A stretch of DNA of 64,000 nucleotides. Source: Larix kaempferi. Lineage: Eukaryota; Streptophyta; Pinopsida; Pinales; Pinaceae. The position numbers and the translations under genes were made by a program. How positions within the stretch are numbered: the first letter of the stretch is position 1; every line of letters begins with the position of its first letter. The notes under the pieces were generated by a model, which was not told the origin of the DNA, made no database searches, and saw only the letters and a program-made list of their open reading frames with translations. Positions 20,216 through 32,256 of this stretch are shown here, piece by piece. The stretch covers positions 6,183,001 through 6,247,000 of the forward strand of contig BSBM01000372.1 of assembly GCA_027924585.1 (NCBI GenBank), written 5' to 3'.

Positions 20216-20854
20216 ATGGATCTAAAGCTTACATCTTCCAACTATGTTGAGTGGAAATCCAAGATGACTCTCTTCATGAGATCCAAGAGCTTCACCCGAA
20301 TACTTAATGGAACGATGGTAGAACCTCTCAGTGCTATTGAAAAGTCCAAGTACTTGGATCGGCTTGATGAAGCAATTGGTCTCCTCTTTCTCTCAATTTC
20401 TGATGAAATGCTCTTTCATGTTATCGATCTTACATCTCCAAAAGAGGTGTGGGACAAGCTCGAATCTCTCTTTGGGCCAAAAGATGATATGGTAGCACAC
20501 AAATTGGAAAATGAGCTCATATGTTTGAGTCCTAGCAGCTTCGATTCTATCAATGCTTTTCTCACCAAGTTCAAAAGCTTGATATCATAGTTGAAAAGAT
20601 ATGAGATAGTGAAGGAAGATAAGCAGCTTATACTTTCCATTCTCTCAAAGTTGGGGGAAAATTTCTCAGTTTTTGTCTCTACTTACCAGTCAGCTAGGTT
20701 GTCCATTCCAAGATCGAAGTTTCCCTCATTTGATGATTTCAAACAATCTCTTACCCAAGAGGAAGAGAAGATGATTTCAATGGGAATGATCATACCCAAA
20801 TTGGATTCAGCCCTTACAGTTGTAGAGAGAGTGAATGATATAGGAAAGCCATAA
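20216..20854 (+). pseudogene. Copia-G Gag (UBN2-like), one internal stop
   Basis: The ATG at 20216 opens MDLKLTSSNYVEWKSKM, the start expected for a Copia Gag of the Retrotran_gag_2/UBN2 type. LTSPKEVWDKLESLFG and FLTKFKSL follow. A TAG at 20588-20590 interrupts the frame where glutamine would fit; reading resumes in the same frame through SILSKLGENFSVFVSTYQSA and ends at TAA 20852. No CCHC zinc knuckle is visible, unlike full Copia Gags. This is the only retroviral-type protein domain in the element. Confidence 0.8.
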
Positions 20855-22038
20855 ATTCTTGGTGATATAAGGCCTACTCACCAGTCAGATAGAGCTTCGT
20901 ACTCTAAGAAGGCCAAACATTCTCAATATTTCAGTTTTGATCTCACCACTATTGGTTCAAAGAAGATCTTGAAAAACCATCCCCAAAATCTTGGATCTGA
21001 TTTGAAGTTCAAGTCATCACCATTATATGGTTCATTTGGTTCTTATCTCATCCCTGCTGGTTCAAAGGAGTATCAAAGAGCTACATACACTTTCATGGAT
21101 TTGATGCACCTGTTGATGTGCAAGATGGTGACTTACTAAGTACTTTGAAGGTAAAATCAGATTTGGAAGGTAATGCATTCGCTCCTCCTTATCATATGCT
21201 TTCTTTGGATTCCTATTTGGTCATTGGCACATGTTTTCAGAGTTTCATTAATGATGGAAGAGTCTATCATTCGCTTGGGTTCATGACTCATGCACATTTT
21301 TGGGATTTTGGTTTTGATTTCACCCCTGTTGGTTCAAAGGAGATAATGAGAAACCATCTTCCAAGTCTTGGATCTGATTTGCTTGCATCCATTATTGGAG
21401 AACTCAAGCACTTGTTTTCACAGTATGATATATTTCTTCCCAAGAGGAAGATAACTCTTTTTAGGAGAATGCTAGATCCAGATCCACAAGAACCTGAAGA
21501 TCTAGCACCTATTGGTTCATGGGCCACCACCACTATTGCATCCACCAGTGATCTTGTTGAAGATTCACCATCATCATGTCATAGTTTCTTTGGTGACAAT
21601 CACACCTATGTCGGTTCAAAGGAGATATCAAAGAACTATATGCACAGTCATGGTTCTGATTCTACCTCAGTTGGTTCAAATCACATGCTTCATGATGATC
21701 TTCATATTATGTTTTTGCAGCATGATCCACTTCTTCCCAAAAAGAAGATACCTCCTTCCTTGATTGATGATCAAGAGAGAAATGCATCATCACATAAGAT
21801 TTCATATTTAGAGTTTGGATATGATGATGAGCCAGCTATAGATACATCTTCACATGATATTTCAGATTCTGAATTTGAAGATGAAGATGGAACAATGCTA
21901 GACCCAGATCCACAAGAACCTAAAGGTCTAGCAACTGATGATGAAGATGAGCGAATGGGAGATCTAGATCCACAAGAACTTAAAGATCTCTCAACTGATA
22001 TTCCTCCTCTTCCTCGATGGGAAGCCACTACACTCTGA
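20855..22038 (+). CDS. Copia-G repeat-rich acidic ORF of unknown function
   Basis: A 306-codon frame (21118-22038), preceded by a related stretch in the Gag frame (20855-21139), so the two parts are separated by a frameshift. The protein repeats a module beginning GSKEI or GSKKI, then N-x-x-x-x-LGSD, and ending FLPKRKI or LLPKKKI; modules start near 20949, 21330 and 21615. The acidic C-terminal part repeats LDPDPQEPEDL, LDPDPQEPKGL and LDPQELKDL. No enzyme motif is present. It occupies the place of pol. I do not recognise the family; it may be an expanded Gag tail, a captured host fragment or fast-evolving repeat sequence. Confidence 0.55.
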
Positions 22039-22360
22039 TCTGTTGGTGATTTGGTTAGTGATTCACATGATCATAGAAGAGCCAGATCAGATTTTCATAA
22101 TGGAAGGTTTCATCCTTCTCACATTGTTGATCCGTTGCAGATCGATCGATCCTTCTTCGAAAAAGAAGGACACTTGCCTTCTTCAAGGGTAAGTTATGAT
22201 ATGCTACTTTAGCACCTTCAGTCTATTTTGAGGGAGGGCTTTCTTCCCACCGGGTTTTCCCTCTTTTCTCAATTAGTTTATTTAGATTGATTGTACGGGG
22301 TGACTTTTGGTCTCAGTAACCAGGGCCCTATTCTTCAGTTATTTCCTCATAGTATAGCTT
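22039..22360 (+). other. Copia-G 3' untranslated part
   Basis: Non-coding stretch between the repeat ORF and the polypurine tract. No frame or motif recognised. Confidence 0.5.
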
Positions 22361-22369
22361 GTGGGGGGG
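22361..22369 (+). promoter_or_regulatory. Copia-G polypurine tract
   Basis: GTGGGGGGG immediately precedes the TGTTGG start of the 3' LTR. Confidence 0.8.
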
Positions 22370-23963
22370 TGTTGGAATATTCTCCCCATCATTTTGTATT
22401 TTGCATGCAAATTTGCATGTTGCATGCAATTGCATGCATCCAGTCATCATCATGGTGGTCTCCCGAGCACCTAGAGCTTGCTTCTAGCTATTCTTTACCT
22501 GCGTGCAAAATTGCATGTTGCATGCATTTGCATGCCACTGCATGCATCTAGTCATCATCATGGTGGACCTCCCAGCTCCTAGAGCTTGGTTCTAGCTCTC
22601 CACATCCTGTCTACAGCCCCCAAGGGGCCTCCAAACTACCAAAGGCGCCCTTCTCCAGTCTTCTGCATGGCTAGTGTGCCTTTCTCACCTACGACAGCCA
22701 GTTAGGTTCCTTTCTCACCTACCAGTCAGTTATCTCTCAGTTCTTCCTTGATTTGATGCTAGATTGACTCCTCCACTGATTGTTTCACTCCGATAGACCT
22801 CTAGTGAGACTAGTCTTGTTAATTTTTCAGAATTTACTTCAAATTGATCTAGGATCTTAATTGAGAAAACAATATGTACAACATATCTACAGCATATCAA
22901 TCATGGACACAATAATGCAAGCACACAAGAGACACAGAGTTTACTTGGGGAAAACCATAAAGGTGAAAAACCCCAATAACTTCCTCAGAGATAGATAGAG
23001 CAATGATACAACCCAAGCATAAGAGATAGACATCTCCTAGCAGCTTCTCCTCCTCCATAAGTGCGCCACTCTCCCTAGAGTGTGAGAGAGAATAGAATGA
23101 TGAAATAGAGTGCCTCCCGCACTCTATTTATACTTGACTTGACTTTCCTAATAACCTTTACTAGGCCGGCCTTAACTTAACCACATAACATAATGCTGAC
23201 TGGGTCGACACCCAATAGGGTGGTCTAATAACCCTTTGACCCACATGGCCGACCCCCAATAAGGTGGTCTAATAACCCTTCGACCCACATGACTTATACA
23301 GGGCCGACCCCAACAAGGTGGTCTAATAACCCATCAAGTATAAGTTACGACACTTACAATATAAATGACGACACTTCTGTATAGAGGAATAATAACATCT
23401 CTATAGGAATACAAACACTTCCATATAGAGGAATAATACCATCTCTATAGGAGTCCAATATACATATATGAAATACATTCCGAAGTTACATATACATCAA
23501 CAAGTCTTTTCATGCTGACTCCAGTTAGCCACTCATGTGCCCTTCACTGAGCCTCCTTCATTCAGTTCATGCCTACCTCACTCAACTAGACTCCTCATGT
23601 GCCCTCCACTAAGCCTCCTTCATTCAGTTATTGCCTACTTCACTTAGTTAGACTCAGTTGACTGACTGTCACATATGATGACTGATACATTGACTGGATG
23701 ATGAATCCACTATCATTCAAGCCACACTCTGAGTTAGGAATTCGAATGCCCTACTTGGCCTATTCGAATCCTATATTATGCACCTTACTATTCTATTGTA
23801 TTCATTCACTTGCATTCTTATTCATTGTATAATACTGAGATTATGTTCTATTCTACTGTGTTTATGAGTGATCATTGAGTGTCTCCTTCTCTTCTTCTTT
23901 GCAACATATTTGTGAGTTTGATTGTGAGTTGCTACAGCTGTCAGATCATTGCATATTATTACA
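22370..23963 (+). repeat. Copia-G 3' LTR (interrupted)
   Basis: Matches the 5' LTR on both sides of a 686-bp insertion at 22817-23502. The RY-rich tandem duplication is also present here, with scattered substitutions. Confidence 0.9.
22817..23502. mobile_element. Solo LTR nested in the Copia-G 3' LTR
   Basis: 686 bp with a TGTTAATT start and a CATCAACA end. It is flanked by AGTCT at 22812-22816 and 23503-23507; the empty site is seen in the 5' LTR near 19466. It contains the phrase CTTGGGGAAAACC common in Copia LTRs and three tandem copies of a segment built around GGTGGTCTAATAACCC. No internal region is present, so it is most likely a solo LTR left by LTR-LTR recombination. Confidence 0.85.
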
Positions 23964-23968
23964 CATGT
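23964..23968. repeat. Target-site duplication of Copia-G, right copy
   Basis: CATGT, identical to 19012-19016. Confidence 0.9.
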
Positions 23969-25692
23969 AAGTGCTATAGACTTCCTCCTCTTTGGAATGG
24001 GGAGGATATTTGTATTTATAGGACCAAGTGGATAGAGTAGGTTGAGGATCATGGGGAGAGGACTAAGGGATCCTCCCTTGAGGTTAGGGAACCGTGGGAC
24101 ATCTCACCTAGATGTTGGGGATAGATATCCACCTCACCCACCTTCTATAATTTGCTTGAAAGCCACCTTTATCCAATTTAACCAACTCAGGTGCAAGCTG
24201 CATGAGGGAAACCTGTGCCTGAGAGGGAAAGCGTAGGCTGCTCAAAGACAACCTGAGCCACCGATGCAGTCTGCTAGATGGAAATCTGCGCCTGACCTAG
24301 TCGGGCGCTCCTTGCTAGAAGGAAACCTGCATCGTCCCAACTAGACATTGTGGACAAAGGGAAACAACTTGCTCTAACTGACTTGTTGATCAGGGATACT
24401 TCAGGGATTAAGGCACTGAGTTGACAAGTGTCTCGCGATGACGAGATTTAGGTGTAACAATTTATCATATACAATAATGAATTTAAGGTGAGTTATTTCC
24501 TTTTTATCTTTTTATTTCTAGCATTAGGGTTTTTAGCTTATTAAAGGAACAGACGGTTCATTAATGAACTATCTCATGATCAATGGTTCCACCCAGTAAG
24601 GCCCTCGGTTAACCCTTTCAAGGGTTGGTCCTTCATCTATCAACCCAACCCATAAAGATCATTTTGAAAGAATAGGTCCTCGATTAACTTGGCAACAAGG
24701 TCCTAACCAACACCTTTAAGGTATTGCATAAATTAACCCCTTTCAAGGTATGGTCTTAAAAGGCTTTGTTTGGTCTAGTGTTGATAATGAAAGGGTTGAG
24801 AGTTTGACTAAGTCCATAATTAATTGATCAAATTGATGAGAGAGGTTCATTAAGAATTTTTTTAAGCACATACTTGAGTATTTGGTTGTTTTGTTTGGTA
24901 TGCATGTTAGTATAAAGGTATTGGTGCTCGATGCACATTTCAATAGTGAATATTCGGCAAAAATTAAACTTGGCAGGTAATGGCGTGTTATAAAAACACT
25001 GGTATTCTTTGTCACATGTGGTGTTGTGACCTAGTCGCATAGGCATAAATTTCAATCATGTGATATGCATTTCATAACATAGTGCAGTGAATCTTGTTGT
25101 AGACATGACATATTGATGTAGTTGAGGAGCTCAATAGTTTGTGCATGGAATGCCAATATTCAAGACGAATCATCTTCCTTGTTTGTCTCTTCCACTTTGG
25201 GAATTTGTGTACTTTGTTCAATATAGAAAATATGAATAGAATAGAAGACAAAATGTTTGTATCCCTTAACTAGATGATAAATTCCATATCATGAGATTGT
25301 GAATACTTGAATAGTCGATTGCTTGAATATTTTGCTCAACTTCAAGTTGTCCATACATTGTCATACATTTTCATAAAATTAATGGGAATTTGGAGTTTAT
25401 TCATTGCTAATATAGACATGCTAATGTTTGTGTGAATGAATATATTATTTTTTGTCTCGGTTCACTAATATTTAATTTGAACAAGATAGTGAATAAGCAA
25501 TCTATTTTTGTGTGTATGTTGTGATCCCTACTCATCGGATGGCTCAGCAAGAACAAATATGTGTGTCTTACGAAAATGAAACAGGGATTAATTTTCTATA
25601 TTAGTCAATTACAGTAGAGATAAACATAGTTCCACTAAATTTGTGTGGAGCTATTTTCACTTGTCCACACATTTGTTAATGGAATGAAAAAA
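23969..25692. other. Intergenic DNA, possible decayed repeat
   Basis: No coding region recognised. Around 24190-24345 a phrase like GGGAAACCTG recurs at irregular spacing (for example 24207 and 24322), suggesting short degenerate repeats of an LTR or satellite. The remainder is AT-rich with no readable signal. Confidence 0.35.
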
Positions 25693-25800
25693 CCCCTAGG
25701 GTTGGCTCAAGTGGTTTAACTTGGCATCCTGAAGTCATATTATCCAAAGAGGTCACAATGTCAAATCCACCTTAGTCCCTCAAGGTTAGGCATACATGTT
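25693..25800 (+). mobile_element. Possible tRNA-derived SINE fragment
   Basis: TGGCTCAAGTGG at 25703-25714 resembles an RNA polymerase III A box, and AATGTCAAATCC at 25757-25768 resembles a B box, at a tRNA-like spacing. No flanking duplication or tail was defined, so the call is tentative. Confidence 0.35.
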
Positions 25801-27129
25801 GTATATCAATAACATTTACTATGGGCGCCATTCATGAAATGTGAGAGAGTTCCTAAAGAGTTCCCCTAAGGAATTTTTTCATGGAAAAATGGTATTGAGA
25901 TGCATTCTACTAACTATGAAAGAACAAGCACTAACTACTAGAAAATCCCAAGCATGTGTGATGATGAGGTAACAGGACCCAACCATCTAATATTTAGAAC
26001 TACTTTTGGCATTGAAGCTCATAAACTAATCAATGCCTCATAATAGTTTTCCTTGATCATTTTGTGATCCCAAAAGGAAGATAAATTAGTACCTTTTAAC
26101 TGTCACCAAGACCATGGGAACTCATAAAACATGCTTCTAGTTTGATAGGAGAGGTCAAATTAATAGAATACGTTGGATGAGCCATTATAGTACTAATATC
26201 ATGAGTTATGAGAACCTCATCAAATGCATCCAAGCCATTTGATTGAACATGCACGGAATCAACCTGAGAGATAAAGTTGTTATGACAAACGAGGATTTAT
26301 GTAGGACTTTATTCTTTGAAAATGAAGAAATTAAGGAGAAAATTTAAGACTTGTTGGATAGATTCCACATGCACCCAGAAAGGTGCTTCATAAAAGAACC
26401 CAAAAAACTACCCAACTTTAGCGATGGGATCCTGAGAGGGTGACAGGGAGGACTAGGGTGGCCAACCCAATGCATTGCATAGAGTTTGCACCCATCCAAT
26501 GAACACTCCTCAATGATTATGAATTGTGGAAGAAAGGGGCTTGTGAGAGATTGTATTGGAGATTCGATTTCCCGTGATCCATGGTCAAGGAAACAACATC
26601 ATGCAAATGAAACGACGAGGAATCAACGCCCTCAATGAAGCTAGACACATGGATCGTAGTCGTCTCCAACCCCACATCTTAGTGGTATCCAACCTCCTAC
26701 ACCCACTTGCCGAGGTAGCCGCATTGTGTGGATGGAATGGCGAGGCACCACCACCCACAACAAATCCGGTTGCATGGGTTGTGCAACTATCCCCTATCCC
26801 ACAAACTGGTCTCATCTGATAATTGCTTGTTAATGATCCTACCATAGATTCTCCTTCCTCTAAATTATAAGGTTCATTAAAATTCTCATGATGTTGAAGG
26901 CATCGAGCCACCTTCGTTGACATGATCCAAACACTTCACCAGATCATTCAATCAGTAGGAGAAATGAGTGGTGTGTACAAAGGGTAGGGACATAGTTAAC
27001 ATGAGTTGATGACACGCGCTTTCTAAGAATTCCTTGTTGAAGACCAATAATTGCAATGGTCTAAGAAGATTTCCCAATCCTCTCAAACTAAGGAGAAACA
27101 TTTTACTGCTTTGCTGATCTTCAACTCTG
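25801..27129. other. Intergenic DNA with short overlapping frames
   Basis: Overlapping frames of about 90-110 codons exist on both strands near 26556-26923. Neither shows a motif I recognise, and coding on both strands is unlikely. No repeats or terminal signals were found. Confidence 0.35.
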
Positions 27130-29183
27130 CGCACTTCTTGAGGTCTTTTGATGATGATTTTGTTGTGTGCTACCTTCGTATGCAGACTGTACTATGTCAC
27201 TGCACTGCATACGTCACTTGAATTCTCATTCCTCTAAACTCAACCTTCTGATGATGACTTACTTCTTGTATTATGTGCTCTACTGAATCTGCAGTCCGTG
27301 CTTCTGATTTGTGTTATCTTCTATGTGACTTCCAAGATCAATTGATACCGTGATTTCTATTTATAGTTTGTTGGTCAAAGTGAAGCACCAGTAACAGATG
27401 GAACTACGCACATTCTGATGTGTTCATTATGATAAAGTGTTGCAGTTACTCAAATAATTTTCATCATATGCATCTAATAGTTGTTATATTCAGTCTAATG
27501 CACTTGTCTCATATCATCTACATCATGATGCAACTGTCAAGTTCTATTGTTGTTATGTTGTTTTGCATCATATGAATTCTTCATATTCGCATACTTTCAC
27601 TTATGTTCTTATACATCATCTAGACATCTGTGCAATATTTGATAAACAACGGTTATGTCTCTCTGCTTTTGTCTTTACAACATATGTGCCTATCAATGTG
27701 TTGATTGCATAACTGTCCTTTGAGATATCCAGCACTTGCACATTCTTCAGTATGTCATCCTTTTGGTGTTTGCGCAATTGTCACAGATCTACAAAATCAT
27801 TATGTGCACCATCAAAACTTCATTCGGTTGCATGTGTGCATTCGTCTCTTCGCTAGATCATATGTTCTGTCCACAAGCCCCTTGATGCCCTAAAAACAAA
27901 CTGAAACTTTTACACAAAAAACCCTTGTGTTCCTTCTTCGAAGCTTACTTCAAATCTTCAACTTCCATCTCTATTTATACATGTCCTGCACAGATTGTAT
28001 GTTCGCAAGTTGGTCATGGCATCCCTTCTTCCATACTTCATGGATTATGCATATGCCACTTTCCATCATCTGCACTATTTATTTGTCATATTAGATGTAT
28101 CAAGTGCCCTCAAGGTCCTTCATTTTTCTCTTGATGTCCATTGTCTAATGGTGTGAGCGCAATATTCTACCTCGTCTTGGTGTGATCAAGACATGTGCTA
28201 TACCAACACTTGTGGGTAATGCGCCCTTGTGATATCAATACTTTGCATAATCTGCACATTCTCCAACTTCTATTTGGTAATACTTTGACTTCTACCTTGT
28301 CATCACATGTGGGACTTCAGCACTTGTTGTTCGTCAGTTGTGGAATTTGTGCATTTATTTACTTCGACAGTTGTACCATTATAGGAGTTTGTGTGCGTTG
28401 CACTTATTGAAAGCATTGGATATGCTCACACACTTTCGGGATTGTCCATCCATCTATTGTTCATTTCTTCCTGTGCACTCCCAACCATCAACCAAGCAAT
28501 TCTTACGCTTGTTTGCATACTTGCACCATTTGTTCAACCAAATTCTTGGTTGTTTGAACATAGGTACCATGCTCCAACTAACTCCTTCAATTTGCTGGCA
28601 TGAGAGAGTATGACTTGGTGGACTTGATTTATGCGAAAGGGACACATGACGTAGGATCCATTACTTATGTTTCTTCTTGAATTGGATCTTCATGAAGTAT
28701 CTTCTGGATCCGCATGATGTATCATTTTATGTACTTATTCAAACTTGACCTATAAGATGTAGTGATGCACTCTTATATATACTTGAAATTTGCTTTAGTG
28801 TTTTATCCTTGATATACATCTTCAAACATAATGCACTTTTATATATACTCCAAATTTTCATACATATCTGTCACCTTCATCATTTGCGCATATACTTTTG
28901 GTGTTCATGTTTTCTTTATCATGCGGATAGACTACCTCAAAGTGGCTTCTTCATACTTCTGTTGGAATGTTGTATCCACTTTTACTTAGGCTGACATCAA
29001 TGACTCATACTGAATCAGTTGACATCCTCTTTTACATTGGATAATAGTCACACACTTGACATCATCTTTAGTTGACATCAATGACAGCCAATGCTCAACA
29101 ATATCCTCACATTGAATGATAGTCAAACACTTGACATCCTCTTCATTCAAACACTTGACATCAATTGCAACCAATTCTCAACA
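27130..29183 (-). repeat. Copia-M 3' LTR (outer edge uncertain)
   Basis: The inner edge is firm: on the minus strand TGTTGAGAATTGG starts right after a polypurine tract. The block from about 28440 to 28970 matches the split right LTR at 35922-36053 and 41914-42309. A minus-strand TATA box (CTATAAATAG, 27357-27366) lies about 1.8 kb into it, implying an LTR of 2 kb or more. The outer end expected from the other LTR (TGTTGGAATCG plus a G run) is absent, so it is truncated, and 27130 is approximate. Confidence 0.6.
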
Positions 29184-29204
29184 ATCTCCCCCTTTGGCAT
29201 TGAT
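29184..29204 (-). promoter_or_regulatory. Copia-M polypurine tract
   Basis: The minus strand reads ATGCCAAAGGGGGAGAT immediately before the LTR start, the standard plant Copia polypurine tract. A second copy of the motif (GTCAAAGGGGGAGAGAT) occurs on the same strand near 29606-29622. Confidence 0.8.
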
Positions 29205-32200
29205 TTCAACACCTTATGAAGTTGTACCTGATCTTCTTGAGCTATATGCTTCATCTGTGTTTGGCTGCATTGCTCCCCCTGAGTTCTTTGGTATTTTGAC
29301 TATTGTGCTCTTTTTCGGTGCTTATGTCATCTCTGCTTGAACTATGTTACTTCCTATTTTGTCTTCAAGTGTATTACTTACTTCATCTCTGCTTGAACTA
29401 TGATGCTTCCTGTCTTGTCTTCAAGTGTTCTTCGTCACACTATTTCACGTCTTCTATCATTTCATGCTTTTCTTTTGATGTCTGCAATTCTTCCCTTTTT
29501 GTGTTGTCCTACTGACTTCATTCATGTTTCATGCCTTAGCTTCAGCTTCCTTTGATATCTTCAAATTCATGTATCTCTCCTTAGCTTTATTACCTTTTTG
29601 CATCTCTCCCCCTTTGACATCAATGGACAAGAGGTCCATTTGTGCAATGTAATTTTTTTCTTTTAAGTTTTGTGCCCGTACTCATTGTTAAACCAAAATC
29701 TTGTCATCATGAGTTATGTGTCCTCTATATGCCTCAATTCCTAAAGCACTTGGGCTAAATGACTAAATGGAGAGTTGTTATTACCCTTTTAACATTATGT
29801 TGTCACCCCGACGTGCCCTTCTCATTTGCAAGGTGAATCATAACTTAGGTGACACGCTCTGCACATTGACAGAGCGTGTCAGTGACGCAAGTTTCCCTTG
29901 CGCAAAAGGCGTCACCTTTCAATGACGCAATTTTCTAGTGTGCAAGGTGAATCAATGTTGGTTAAAATGGAAAAAGAGAAGCTTTGAGCGACTTCTCAAA
30001 CATTTGGTTGCGTGGAGGTTTATCCCTACAAGTTAGGAAAGGTGGCACTTGATCACCTTACCTAGTGGGACGATCCCTTAAGCTTCTCCCACAAATAATC
30101 AACCTGTCTTATCCTCTTAGGCATATAAATATGAACCCCCTCTCCATTGTTAATGGAGGAAGGAAAAAATATCTACATGCTGGTGAAATTCTGTTAGGAG
30201 ATCGTTTTCATCCATAAGACGAAAAAAACCTTTGATCTTTGAGGCTAAGATCATTCGGATGGTGTTACGAAGTAAAATCTTGGTTGTAACTATTCTCTTT
30301 GTACTTTCTATAATTAAATTAATACAAATTCTTCCCATAAATATCTTGTCATTATAGAGTTTAGGATTGGCTTCTTTGAATGCTAATCTAGATTGATTTA
30401 ATGGTTATATGCCATCACTACTTGTTTGTTTCCACTTGTTTCATGTTTTGTAGCTGCAAATCTAGAGACCGAGGAGTTGAATCAAGCAAGAAGAGAGGAA
30501 TTGTGCTTATAATGTGAGTTATCTCTTATCTTACTTTGCAATTTGATCAATCTAGGGAAGTTATATGTATTGTGTACTTGTTTTGTTCTAGATCTGAACC
30601 ATTTGGACTAGGGATATATGTTTATGTATGCATTTACAGATTTTCCGTAAACACTCATCCTGACTATTTCCTGGGATAAATCCGCCTTTCTTCATACTTC
30701 ATTATCTTTGATTGTTTTTCTGATATACATGTTATAATGCTCTTTCATCTTGGTCTCCTATTCTTGTCAAAATGCATCACCATACCTTGCACAATTATCC
30801 ATGTTATTATCCTTACTACGCAGTGCATAAGTCAGTCTTCTATTGATTTAGCATTATTCTTTATGGGCTTGATTGTTTCAACTGTCACATTTACTACCCT
30901 GTAATAGAGCCTTGTCGCATTTAACATAGTTGCATCCTTTTCTAGGACAATAAAGATATGGCACATTTTCATCTATCGACCAAAAGTGGACATGAAACTC
31001 AATTTGTGTGGCAAGAATGGCGTGTCATTTCCATACTAGAACCTTTTAAGGTAACAATCTTCATCGTGCGGTGCAATGAATCGAAATCCCACCTTTTGTA
31101 CTGATTCCAAAAATTCATTAAGTCTAACATTTATGTTTGGAGACTCCACCATATTTTTTGACTTGTGTGGCATTGAATTCCTTTCTCATCACTTAACTGC
31201 ATGCACGCAAATGTCCCTTGATGGATTCTATAAGATATCTATGAGCAATGTCTGGTTCATCCCTTCTTGCATCCTTGCTCTTCTGTGTCACATTTCTTTC
31301 TAGTCCTTTGTTTATTTCCTTTTTCTTCCAATGACCTCCTTTTATCACAAAATGAGTACATCCCTTGATAGTGTGCAACATTTCATTCAGACTCAGTGAG
31401 AAGAGTTTTCGCGCTTGAGGTATGACATGGAATCATAGCAGCAACAAGTGCAGAATAACCAGATTCTTCACCAGTATTATCATTCTTAGATAAATCACAG
31501 AAATTCTAAACAGTTGAACCTTCTGACTGGTCAGGTTTATAATCTGGAGCGTCAACAGTTGTTGATTCTATATGTATTGTCCCGTCTACGGTCTCAGGAT
31601 TAACCATTGTTTTCTACCACTCTACAACTTCTGCATCTTGCTTCTGAATGCACTGCCCTGGTTCCGATGGATCTAGAGTTACGAATTGCGAACCGATCAG
31701 ACACTAAACTCGACCTTGAAGTACGGCTGTAGAATGCTTCAACTCTTTCTCAATTTTTCCTATTCTTCTTATGTATGTTAGTCATGGATTCGGCATGGAG
31801 TCTTGACTCATGCAATTTTTTAATCATACCCCAATTTTGAATATAATGAAAAAGATATGTTTTGCCCAATTTCTTTAGTAGTGTTTTAATTCTTCATACA
31901 AGATCTCCTACTTGTAGTTGTGCAACTGAAACCAATGTGATGCTTCTATGTTCTATTTATGTATGCAATCTTCCTTATCTGCAACATAATCACTAAATGT
32001 GTGAGAACATAATGAATCATATTCTAACTTTAAATATCTCTCACCATTCATTAAACAAACCTAATTGCACACCTAACTAAAATTCCCTTGAATTACTTAA
32101 GATGTATTGTGTTGAATTCAAGGGTCTCTCATAGTCCTTATTGGACTAGCCAGAGAGGCAACAATTGGTTGTTATGCTTGCATTGTGTGCATCTTCAGCG

Positions 32201-32256
32201 CACTTCTGGGGAGTTTTCTTGATCCAAGTTTTGTTGTGCACACTTTTGTTTTGAGT
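29205..32256 (-). other. Copia-M internal region without readable pol
   Basis: Here the protease, integrase, RT and RNase H of Copia-M should lie, but I could read none of them. The part next to the polypurine tract resembles the long non-coding 3' stretch of Sirevirus-type elements. Around 30100-30350 there is promoter or LTR-like sequence (TATAAATATG). It contains a hairpin-rich 100-bp block, listed separately. The pol region was probably deleted or replaced by unidentified repeats. Confidence 0.4.
29827..29954. repeat. Hairpin-rich block flanked by a 14-bp direct repeat
   Basis: TGCAAGGTGAATCA at 29827-29840 recurs exactly at 29941-29954. The 100 bp between include a perfect 11-bp inverted repeat (GACACGCTCTG/CAGAGCGTGTC, 8-base loop, 29851-29880) and a second stem from GTGACGCAAG to GCGTCAC (29882-29914). 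Confidence 0.8.

Larger units (their letters stand above)
19017..23963 (+). mobile_element. Copia-type non-autonomous LTR retrotransposon (Copia-G)
   Basis: Two LTRs with TGTTGG...TTACA ends, a CATGT target duplication, a perfect initiator-tRNA-Met primer site and a G-rich polypurine tract define a complete insertion. The 2.46-kb internal part holds a Copia-type gag and then a repetitive acidic reading frame. It has no protease, integrase, RT or RNase H, so it would need enzymes from another element. The right LTR is about 700 bp longer because a solo LTR is nested in it. Confidence 0.9.

Noticed and set aside
24180-24420. Endogenous pararetrovirus or caulimovirus-like remnant
   Set aside because: Considered because of repeated GGGAAACCTG phrases, but no coat protein, movement protein or RT motif could be read.
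26556-26923. Overlapping open frames on both strands of up to 112 codons
   Set aside because: No recognised motif, no splice or start context, and both strands open in the same place suggests base composition.
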